Assembly: GCA_030593565.1 (NCBI GenBank)
Contig: JAUVGW010000010.1
Coordinates: 1 to 35,158 of the forward strand
Direction: 5' to 3'
Origin: Phycisphaerae bacterium
GTDB lineage: Bacteria > Planctomycetota > Phycisphaerae > UBA1845 > UTPLA1
DNA length: 35,158 nucleotides
Shown: piece after piece, positions 9,207-16,673 of the stretch
Position numbering within the stretch: the stretch's first letter is position 1
Layout: the number at the start of each line of letters is the position of its first letter
Notes under the pieces: model-generated
Database searches by the model: none
Seen by the model: the letters and a program-made list of their open reading frames with translations, nothing else
Told to the model about the DNA's origin: nothing
Program-made: the position numbers and the translations under genes

Positions 9207-9707
9207 ATGATCCGAAGTCTCTTGCTGATTGGTTGTTGCCTTGCTTTGTTGGGAACATCTTGCCCGTCCGGATCGACCCTGACCTGCGCAAACGATCTCG
9301 ACGGTTCCGAGTTCGGCTTCACCATGACCGTCCCGAGCCAGTTCGATTGCACGGGCGTGTTCCCCAATCCCTTCAGCTTGGCACAAGTCCGCTACCTCCA
9401 GTCCTCAACCGACATCGCGATCTCGGTCCAGGTCAACCGAGCCTCGACAGAAGACGACCAAGCCAGCGGGGATGGCATCACGACCGAGGAACTCGCCGAT
9501 CTCGCCACCGCCAACGGCATCACCTTCGAGCGCCAGAAGGTCACCATCGATGCGCTCACCGGCTACGTGGGTGGCGCGACCATGCAAAGCGGAAACCTGT
9601 TGTTCATCACCGTCATCGGCTCAACGGACCAGGACGCCTCGATGCAGACCACCTTGGACGCAATTCTCGAAACCATCCAGTGGGTCCAGCCAACCGAAGG
9701 CGCCTAG
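9207..9707 (+). CDS. Putative lipoprotein/secreted protein (166 aa)
   Basis: MIRSLLLIGCCLALLGTSCPSG (lipobox-like LLGTSC); stop TAG 9705-9707 lies in the CTAG end of the adjacent repeat. Confidence 0.75.
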   Translation: MIRSLLLIGCCLALLGTSCPSGSTLTCANDLDGSEFGFTMTVPSQFDCTGVFPNPFSLAQVRYLQSSTDIAISVQVNRASTEDDQASGDGITTEELADLATANGITFERQKVTIDALTGYVGGATMQSGNLLFITVIGSTDQDASMQTTLDAILETIQWVQPTEGA

Positions 9708-9836
9708 TGCTTTGTCATGCCTACATCATCGGGTGGTACGGGCGTCCCGCCCGTGCGAAATCGGGTTGCCATGGTCTTGCACGGGCGAGACGCCCGTACT
9801 ACCCAACCCACATATTTAGGCGTGACAAAGCACTAG
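9704..9836. mobile_element. MITE-like element (family B copy 2) with 18-bp TIR
   Basis: Left CTAGTGCTTTGTCATGCC, right GGCGTGACAAAGCACTAG (17/18 complementary); interior GGTGGTACGGGCGTCCCGCCCGTGC...GCACGGGCGAGACGCCCGTACTACC. Confidence 0.88.
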
Positions 9837-9868
9837 CGGTTCAGCGCAGAGTCGCGCGAGCAGCCGCT

Positions 9869-9985
9869 CAAGAGCCCCCGACCCAGCGAGCCGGCTCGTC
9901 TCGAGCCGGTCTTCCTGTCCGGGGGTTACCTTACGGCATGTGGGAGCGTACCCCCCGAGCAAGCTCGGGGGCTCTTGGGCACAGT
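9869..9985. repeat. Dispersed nested palindrome, family A copy 4
   Basis: tcaagagcccccgacccagcgagccggctcgtctcgagccggtcttcctgtccgggggtta...taccccccgagcaagctcgggggctcttggg. Confidence 0.87.
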
Positions 9986-10005
9986 CGCCACGAGGATACT
10001 TCGTT

Positions 10006-10656
10006 ATGTCCGAACAATCATCGCCCGTCAGCGTCGAGCACTTCGAATACATCGCCGCCCACACCGCGACCGATGACGACTTCTTGAAGTCCCTTCGACA
10101 AGGCGCCCTGGCCGCGGGCATCCCCGCCATCGCCATCTCGCCCGAACAGGCGAGCTTCTTCCAGATTCTCCTGAAGCTCTCCAACGCCAAACAGGTCGTC
10201 GAGGTCGGCACCCTGGCGGGCTATTCCGCCATCGCCATGGCCCGCGCGCTCCCGCCAAAGGGCCGCGTCCGCACGATCGAGATCGATGAAAAACACGCCG
10301 CTTTCGCCGAAGCCCAGGTCGCCAAGTCCGACGTCGCCGGCCGCGTCGAGGTCTACCGCGGCACAGGCAAGGACGTGCTGCCCACCTTCACCGCGAACTC
10401 CGCCGACGCCGCCTTCCTCGACGCCGACAAATCCAGCTACGCCCTCTACCTCCGCGAATGCCTCCGCATCGTCCGCCCCGGCGGCCTCATCATCGTCGAC
10501 AACGCCTTCGCCTTCGGCGAACTGTTCGCCGACGCCCCCCAGGACCCCGAAACACCCGCCATCCGGGCCTTCAACGAAATCATGGCTAACACCCCCGAAC
10601 TCCACGGCATCATCATCCCCCTCGGCGACGGCTGCTGGGTCGCCGTAAAACACTGA
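10006..10656 (+). CDS. Class I SAM-dependent O-methyltransferase (O-MT family)
   Basis: VVEVGTLAGYSAIAMARALPPKGRVRTIEIDEKHAAFAEAQV...DAAFLDADKSSYALYLRECLRIVRPGGLIIVDNAFAFGEL. Confidence 0.9.
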   Translation: MSEQSSPVSVEHFEYIAAHTATDDDFLKSLRQGALAAGIPAIAISPEQASFFQILLKLSNAKQVVEVGTLAGYSAIAMARALPPKGRVRTIEIDEKHAAFAEAQVAKSDVAGRVEVYRGTGKDVLPTFTANSADAAFLDADKSSYALYLRECLRIVRPGGLIIVDNAFAFGELFADAPQDPETPAIRAFNEIMANTPELHGIIIPLGDGCWVAVKH

Positions 10657-10684
10657 GAAAGCCCGCCAAAGACACTGACGCACC

Positions 10685-10794
10685 GCTCGTGCGAGATTCC
10701 CATCTCGCACGCCTTCTGGCAGGATTCCCATCCTGCGGCCCAACCGGTAGGTTCGCTTTGCCGCACAGGTGCGAGAAAGAATTCTCGCACGAGC
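10685..10794. repeat. Hairpin cluster with outer inverted arms
   Basis: GTGCGAGAT-TCCC-ATCTCGCAC, GCAGGAT-TCCC-ATCCTGC, GTGCGAGAA-AGAA-TTCTCGCAC; outer arms GCTCGTGCGAGA/TCTCGCACGAGC. Confidence 0.85.
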
Positions 10795-10817
10795 ATCAGT
10801 CCCGTAGAATGTCGCCC

Positions 10818-11489
10818 ATGGCGGACCAACTACAAAAAAAACCGATCGAAACCGCCGCCAGTCGCCGACTGGCAAGCCGATTCCTCGCCGAACGGGCCGC
10901 ACGCGTCGCCGTGTTGGCCGACTGGATCGCAGGATTCGGTGAATTCGAAGATGCCGCCTGCGACCGCCGCGCCGTTCGGGCCGCCGCATGGTTTCAGGAT
11001 GCCTGGTGCGTCGGTGATGCGCGTGTGGAAGGCCCGAGCGCACCGGTCGTGCTCGCCGTTCAGCCGACCGACTTCCAGCGAGAGCGCGCCGCCGACATCG
11101 CCGCCGAGTCGCTCGCTGACATCGTAGACGCCGGCACCCTCACCACCGCCGCCCGGGCTATCCGTGAAGCCGGCGCACACGAAACGAACGTGCCCGAGGC
11201 CGTCATCCTCCGCGAGGCGACGAACCTCGACTCGATCGGCCCGTTGTGGCTGTGGGGCCAAGTCGCCCGCTGCGCAGCGGAGGATCGGCCCGTCGCCTCC
11301 GTTGTGGCCGTGTGGGAGCGGCACGTCGAATACGACTATTGGGCCAAGCGAATCAGCGAGACCCTGCGTTTCAAGCGTTCGCGCGAACTCGCCCACCACC
11401 GCTGCCGCACGATGGACGCCTACTTCCTTGCACTACGTGACCAGCTAACCGGAGCTGACAGACACGTGGCGCCGGAGGCGCACGACTGA
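10818..11489 (+). CDS. Hypothetical protein (223 aa), possibly metal-dependent hydrolase-like
   Basis: MADQLQKKPIETAASRRLASRFLAERAARVAVLADWIAGFGEFEDAACDRRAVRAAAWFQDAW...; stop overlaps the next ATG at 11489. Confidence 0.75.
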   Translation: MADQLQKKPIETAASRRLASRFLAERAARVAVLADWIAGFGEFEDAACDRRAVRAAAWFQDAWCVGDARVEGPSAPVVLAVQPTDFQRERAADIAAESLADIVDAGTLTTAARAIREAGAHETNVPEAVILREATNLDSIGPLWLWGQVARCAAEDRPVASVVAVWERHVEYDYWAKRISETLRFKRSRELAHHRCRTMDAYFLALRDQLTGADRHVAPEAHD

Positions 11490-12745
11490 TGGACGTCTAT
11501 CGCGCAAAGTGGTTGCTGCCCGTCACTGCGGACCCGATCGAAAACGGAGCCCTCGCCGTGGAAGGTGACCGCATCGTCGGCGTCGGCACGCCCGCCGATT
11601 TCCCCGGTGCGTCCCCCCGCGACCTGGGGGACAGCATCCTCCTACCCGGTTTCGTCAATGCCCACACACATCTCGAAATGACCTGCTACCACGGCCGCGT
11701 CGCCCCGGCCCCGCTGTGGGACTGGTTCGAGCAAGTCATGGCGTTGCGTCTGAAACCCGGTGCGGTCGAAAACGAACGACGCGCCGTCCACGACGGAGCC
11801 GCGCTGTCCGTCGCCGCAGGCGTCACCTGCATCGGCGACATCTCCCGAACAGGTCTCCACGTCCGCGCGCTGGCAACGTCGCCGATTCGCAAGGTCTGTT
11901 TTCTCGAGTTGATCAGCGGCGCCCATCTGCCGCCGAACGACATCGCCTCGCTCACGGCCATGGCGGACGAAATGGCCACGCTCGCCGAGCCCGATCGCCT
12001 GACCATCGGCATCTCCCCACACACGCTGTACACGGTCACCTGGGACGACCTCGTCGGTTCCGCCCGCCTGACGGCCGACCGCAACCTCCCATTGACCATA
12101 CACGTCCTGGAAACGACCGAGGAAGCCGCATGGCTCCCCACCGGCAAAGGCCGACTCCAGACGCTGCTCGAAGGCTACAAGCTGCCGACCGTATCAGCCT
12201 GTCGCCACGGCCGCGCCGTCGAACAGCTCCAACAGGCCGGCCTGTTGGACCAGCGCCCGCTCCTCGCACACGTCAACTACATCGGGGACGACGAACTCCG
12301 CGATCTCGCCGCCTCGCAGGCCTTGGTCGCATGGTGTCCTCGGTCGCACCGATTTTTCGGCCACGCGGCCCATCGCTGGCGAGACATGCTCCGCGCCGGC
12401 GTCAACGTCTGTCTCGCAACGGACAGCCTCGCCAGCAACGACACATTGTCCATTCTGGACGAGATGCGCCACGTCAGACGGACCACTCCCGATATCGATC
12501 CGGACATCATTCTCGAAATGGGCACGATTCGCGCAGCCGTCGCCCTCCGGCTCGAAAACCGCATCGGTAGCCTGGAAACCGGCAAGCTTGCCGATTTCGT
12601 GACCATTCCATGGAACCAGGGCGGCAGCGAAACCGCTACAGTGAACCTCCTCGATGGCGAACGGTGCGTCGCCGAAACGTGGATCGGCGGTGTCAGCATG
12701 CCCAGAATGCCCCACCGAAGGAGCGTCGCCCCCCGCCGAATGTAG
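11489..12745 (+). CDS. Amidohydrolase family protein (MTA/SAH deaminase or guanine-deaminase-like)
   Basis: LLPGFVNAHTHLEMTCYHG; ISPHTLYTVT; LLAHVNYIGDDEL; CPRSHRFFGH; LATDSLASNDTLSILDEMR; LGSLETGKLADF-like end. Confidence 0.9.
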   Translation: MDVYRAKWLLPVTADPIENGALAVEGDRIVGVGTPADFPGASPRDLGDSILLPGFVNAHTHLEMTCYHGRVAPAPLWDWFEQVMALRLKPGAVENERRAVHDGAALSVAAGVTCIGDISRTGLHVRALATSPIRKVCFLELISGAHLPPNDIASLTAMADEMATLAEPDRLTIGISPHTLYTVTWDDLVGSARLTADRNLPLTIHVLETTEEAAWLPTGKGRLQTLLEGYKLPTVSACRHGRAVEQLQQAGLLDQRPLLAHVNYIGDDELRDLAASQALVAWCPRSHRFFGHAAHRWRDMLRAGVNVCLATDSLASNDTLSILDEMRHVRRTTPDIDPDIILEMGTIRAAVALRLENRIGSLETGKLADFVTIPWNQGGSETATVNLLDGERCVAETWIGGVSMPRMPHRRSVAPRRM

Positions 12746-12822
12746 CGTCGGCCCCCCGTGGCCGACGTGAAGTAGTGAGGGGTACCTCCGCCCATACGTC
12801 GGCCACAGGGGGCCGACGCTAC
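12742..12822. repeat. REPIN-like nested palindrome (two inverted GTAG-headed hairpins)
   Basis: GTAGCGTCGGCCCCCCGTGGCCGACGT ... ACGTCGGCCACAGGGGGCCGACGCTAC, 26/27 complementary; each arm has its own CGTCGGCC/GGCCGACG hairpin. Confidence 0.88.
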
Positions 12823-13030
12823 TTCCTCGGCCGCGAACCCACCCCAGGCACGCCGGGGGATGCAGTTTTGTCTTGCTTGACTCCGTAGAATTGGTACAAT
12901 ACGTTTCTTGGCCAGGCGCCCCGGGCTACACGTGGTTCCCCCCAGCTGCGTTCCGGGCCCTGGCCTTTGTTTATTCCCGGGCTCGGCCATCGAGGTCGCA
13001 GCCCCTCGAACTCGCAGGAGCAACAGACCC

Positions 13031-13423
13031 ATGGCCGACGAAGAACGCAAGATTCAGGTCGACGACGACTGGAAATCCGAAGCGGACGCCGAAAAAGAAC
13101 AGCTTTCCCGAAAAATCGAAGACGAACAGGCCCAATCCTTGCCGGATGCGACCTTCTCAAGTCTGATCCAGCTCATCGCCATGCAGGCCATGGTCGGGCT
13201 CGGCGGCATGGCGGGCCCGGGCGGCCAGCAAATCCCACCCAACTTCGACTTGGCAAAGCATCACGTCGACATCCTCGACGTTCTCACCGTCAAGACGAAG
13301 GGCAACCTGGATCCCGAGGAGCAAAAACTCCTCGACACCACGCTGCACCAGCTTCGCATGGCATACGTTGAAGCGGTCCAAGGCGGCGGCATGTCCGCAC
13401 CGCCCCCCGGCCGGCCGTCGTAA
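13031..13423 (+). CDS. DUF1844 domain protein
   Basis: FSSLIQLIAMQAMVGLGGM...NFDLAKHHVDILDVLTVKTKGNLDPEEQKLLDTTLHQLRMAYVE. Confidence 0.88.
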   Translation: MADEERKIQVDDDWKSEADAEKEQLSRKIEDEQAQSLPDATFSSLIQLIAMQAMVGLGGMAGPGGQQIPPNFDLAKHHVDILDVLTVKTKGNLDPEEQKLLDTTLHQLRMAYVEAVQGGGMSAPPPGRPS

Positions 13424-13455
13424 CGCCAAGTCGCCGCAGATCATTAGCCCCATAG

Positions 13456-13477
13456 CCCCCCGCGGAAGCGGGGGTTT
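13456..13477. terminator. Possible rho-independent terminator between convergent genes
   Basis: CCCCCGC-GGAA-GCGGGGG followed by TTT between DUF1844 and dacB-like stops. Confidence 0.5.
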
Positions 13478-13497
13478 GCTCGCCGCTCCCGCGCCGC

Positions 13498-15018
13498 CTA
13501 CTCCTTCGTCGACGGCCCCACATCCGGCCAGCGAACCAGCACCCGACAGGCCTCGTCCTGAAGTTTCTTCATCGCGGCCGTATTCTTCGCTTTGTTGTAA
13601 AAGATCGAGAACGCCAGCCATCGGTTCGACTTCGTGTGGACGTAGCCCGACAACGTCCGCACCCCGTTGACATAACCTGTCTTGGCAAAAATACGGCCCT
13701 TCGTCTCCGCGGAGCGAAGCCGCTTTGCCATCGTGCCGTCAACGCCCGCACAGGCCAACGCATCCCGAAACGTCTCGAAATCGCCTTTGCCCGAACGGAA
13801 CAAATGCCTCAGCACGACCACGCTCGCCCCCGGACTGAGCCGATTCGTACGAGACAGACCGCTGCCCTCATCGATAACGAACTGATCCGGCGGTACCCCC
13901 ACTTTCGACAGAAACGCCGCAACGGCCTGCGAGCCGTTGCGCCACGATCCTACGCCGGACCGCTCGTGCCCGAGCAGCTTGATCAACGCCTCGGCCATCA
14001 TGCCCAGGCTCTCCTTGCCGGCGCGCGACAAGGCATCCGATAGCGGCGAGTGATGCACCGCCACGATATGGCAATCCACCGGGATCGTGCCGTCGTCGTG
14101 CCGCACACGCTCACGCACCACCTCGCCCGCGACGCGCACGCCGGCCTCCGCCAGCGCCGCCTTCAGAACATGCCCGAAATACATGCCGGGATTACGCACC
14201 GACACAGGACCCACAACGCCCTTCTTCGAAACGACGCCGCGAACGAAAATCGTATCGCCACCCTTCTTGCGACTCACCGACACCGTGGCTTTCTTCCCGG
14301 TCGTTGTCTTGTTTTGAAGTTGCAGCGCCCCGTTCACCGGAACGAGCGACACGGCGGCAGGCTTGCCGGCGGCCGTCGGACGAACCTCCACGCTCGTACA
14401 ATTGCCGTTGAAGTTCAACCCGCCCACCGGCGCCTCGTACCATTTCTGATATTGATTCGCCGGCCAATGTGGGTGCGTGAACTGCTGATCGAAGATCGTA
14501 TCATCGATCACGAGATTGCCCGGCACCCCGCGCACACCCGCCGCCTTCAGCTTCTCCGCCCACTCCACGAACACCGCCGTGATCGTCTCGCCGCGCCGCC
14601 GCGCAAGCCGCTCGTCGCCAATCGTCGGATCACCGCCGCCTATCACGATCAAGTCTTTGCCGCGAATCGCCAGGACAGTCGCAAACCGATAATCTCGCCC
14701 CAATTGATCGATCGCCGCCGCCATCACGACAAGCTTCATGTTGCTCGCCGGGATCATCGCCCGATGCCCGTCACGATCATACAGAACGCGCCCGCCGGGC
14801 AATTCGACAACCCGCGCGCCGAGTCTGGCGCCCGCTTCCTTGTGGTTCGTCAGGATTCGATCGAGCCGGGATCGCAGGCGTGATGCCGCATTGCCGGGAT
14901 CGCCGATGGCCTGCGCAGCGACAAATACCGGCAATAGCAACAAGACAATCAGGCCGACAACGCGGCGGAAAACGCCGCGCCCGGCAAAAGTCCCAATATG
15001 TCGTGGATGCGCCTCCAT
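13498..15018 (-). CDS. dacB: D-alanyl-D-alanine carboxypeptidase/endopeptidase, PBP4 (S13) family
   Basis: MIPASNMKLVVMAAAIDQLG (SxxK), EGSGLSRTNRLSP, FAKTGYVNGVRTLSGYV (KTG); start chosen at ATG 15018 before a signal peptide. Confidence 0.88.
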   Translation of the reverse strand: MEAHPRHIGTFAGRGVFRRVVGLIVLLLLPVFVAAQAIGDPGNAASRLRSRLDRILTNHKEAGARLGARVVELPGGRVLYDRDGHRAMIPASNMKLVVMAAAIDQLGRDYRFATVLAIRGKDLIVIGGGDPTIGDERLARRRGETITAVFVEWAEKLKAAGVRGVPGNLVIDDTIFDQQFTHPHWPANQYQKWYEAPVGGLNFNGNCTSVEVRPTAAGKPAAVSLVPVNGALQLQNKTTTGKKATVSVSRKKGGDTIFVRGVVSKKGVVGPVSVRNPGMYFGHVLKAALAEAGVRVAGEVVRERVRHDDGTIPVDCHIVAVHHSPLSDALSRAGKESLGMMAEALIKLLGHERSGVGSWRNGSQAVAAFLSKVGVPPDQFVIDEGSGLSRTNRLSPGASVVVLRHLFRSGKGDFETFRDALACAGVDGTMAKRLRSAETKGRIFAKTGYVNGVRTLSGYVHTKSNRWLAFSIFYNKAKNTAAMKKLQDEACRVLVRWPDVGPSTKE

Positions 15019-15155
15019 GCGCCAGCATCTTACAGGCCCTTGGGAGCCATGCAAGCTTTTGACTCGCCCTCGAATCGCACATAAACTCGTATGAGAGCGC
15101 TCGTGCCTTGATAGTCGCGGATTCCTCTCAGGCTGGGGTCGATTACGCATGGCTT

Positions 15156-15540
15156 GTGCGAGAATCCTTTCTCGCACTCGCTTCCGCGAGAACCTCCTCC
15201 CACAGCCTGCCAAAACGGATGGGACGCAGGATAGGAATCCTGCCAGCGAGCCGGGCGGTCCTCCGCCCGGTCTACCAACAGCGAGCCGGGCGGTCCTCCG
15301 CCCGGTCTACCGACAGCGAGCCGGGCGGTCCTCCGCCCGGTCTACCGACAGCGAGCCGGGCGGTCCTCCGCCCGGTCTACCAACAGCGAGCCGGGCGGTC
15401 CTCCGCCCGGTCTACCGACTGGGAGTGGGGACGAGATAGGAATCTCGTCCCAGCCAGCAGAAAATTGTGGCACCGGCAACTGTGGCACCGGTGACTGTGC
15501 ACCGGCAACTGTGGCACCGGCGTCCCGCCGGTGGTCCTTC
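15156..15540. repeat. Composite hairpin array in a divergent intergenic region
   Basis: GTGCGAGAA-TCCT-TTCTCGCAC (15156-15177), GCAGGAT-AGGA-ATCCTGC (15226-15243), five 35-bp units (15245-15419), GGGACGAGAT-AGGA-ATCTCGTCCC (15428-15451), then tgtggcaccggcaac half-sites ending in CACCGGCGTCCCGCCGGTG. Confidence 0.92.
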
Positions 15541-15650
15541 ACCGACCGAAGGCCAGTGCCGCAGGATGTCTCGCGAAGGCCCGAATCAAAAGCCATGCCA
15601 CGTGAGGCAAGACCGCCGGATGCGACGAACCTCCTCACCGGCGAATCAGG

Positions 15651-16673
15651 GTGACGCGAGCAATGGGGCGGAAGCAGAACGTGTCCTCACACCTGACAGT
15701 ATCGAAGCGCGTCACATTGCTCGTCAGTTCGACGAATGATGATTGGGTCCTCGACTGCGCCGAGCGACTGGCCGAGGCCGGTGCCTCTGTGGACCTCGTA
15801 CCGAACGTCTACGCCGCCATGGCAAGGCTCACGTTGGACACCGACATCCGCCGCGTCCTCCTTGATATCCGGACGATGGACAAAGGCGAGGCGGCGTTTC
15901 TTCGCGTGGCCGCAAGGTACTACCCCTCCATCGACGTCATCATCCCGGCCTTCCCCGGCGCCGCCGAGCGAGCCGCCGCCCTTGGCATCGGCCTGCCGCC
16001 CACAAGTGTCGACGCCGTCACGGCCGCCGCGGAACTCGAAGACGCCCTCGCCGCGCCGACGACCGACGCTTCCACCGAGGTCACTGCTGCTGCTGCCGGC
16101 GACGATGCCACCGACCACGTCACCGACGGTGGCGTCACCGAGGCCGACGTCGAAGCCCCCCCCGGGGAACTCGCGGCTTCCTTGCCACCGCAGACGCCCA
16201 CAAGCCAGGCCGACCCGGTTCAGCAGGAACCGCCGCTCGACCCTAATGACGAGCTTCCACTTGACGCCGATAGCGACTCGGTGGCAGCTCCTACCGGAGC
16301 ATTGTCCACGGACGGCGGCCCGGAATCCGCGCCGGCCGGACCGTCACTCCACGATGCGGTCCGGGCGCGAATGGCGGGCGACGATCCAAGAACCAGTCGG
16401 CGTCCACCCCAACGCGTGGCCCCACAACATCGCGACACAAACGACAACCTGATCGATCCCCCGGCGAGCCGGGCCAGCGAGCCGGGCCGTCCCCCAGCGA
16501 GCCGGGCCGTCCCCGGCCCGGTCCCGCTTCCCAAGCCGGACCACCCCTCCGAGCCGCTCCCCCCCGCCAAACCCTCCCTGTCCCAAGACGAAGTAAACGC
16601 GCTACTCGGCGACGATGAATCGGTCGAACCGGATCTGCCGTCACCCGACGGCGAACAGGGGGGCGCATCATGA
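15651..16673 (+). CDS. Receiver-like N-terminal domain with long acidic/Pro-rich tail carrying an LSQDEVNALLGD motif
   Basis: VTLLVSSTNDDWVLDCAERLAEAGASVDLVPNVYAAMARL...RVLLDIRTMDKGEAAFLRVAARYYPSIDVIIPAFPGAAERAAALGI; alternative ATG at 15663; stop overlaps the next CDS. Confidence 0.75.
   Translation: MTRAMGRKQNVSSHLTVSKRVTLLVSSTNDDWVLDCAERLAEAGASVDLVPNVYAAMARLTLDTDIRRVLLDIRTMDKGEAAFLRVAARYYPSIDVIIPAFPGAAERAAALGIGLPPTSVDAVTAAAELEDALAAPTTDASTEVTAAAAGDDATDHVTDGGVTEADVEAPPGELAASLPPQTPTSQADPVQQEPPLDPNDELPLDADSDSVAAPTGALSTDGGPESAPAGPSLHDAVRARMAGDDPRTSRRPPQRVAPQHRDTNDNLIDPPASRASEPGRPPASRAVPGPVPLPKPDHPSEPLPPAKPSLSQDEVNALLGDDESVEPDLPSPDGEQGGAS

Noticed and set aside
10018-11043. 341-aa minus-strand ORF
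   Set aside because: Gly/Val-rich shadow of the O-methyltransferase and downstream gene.
10006-13423. Biosynthetic cluster around O-methyltransferase and amidohydrolase
   Set aside because: Neighbouring genes are mixed housekeeping/unknown functions and repeats separate them; no core biosynthetic enzyme seen.
8797-15419. Tandem arrays as CRISPR
   Set aside because: Units are contiguous without unique spacers, are themselves palindromic, and no cas genes are present.
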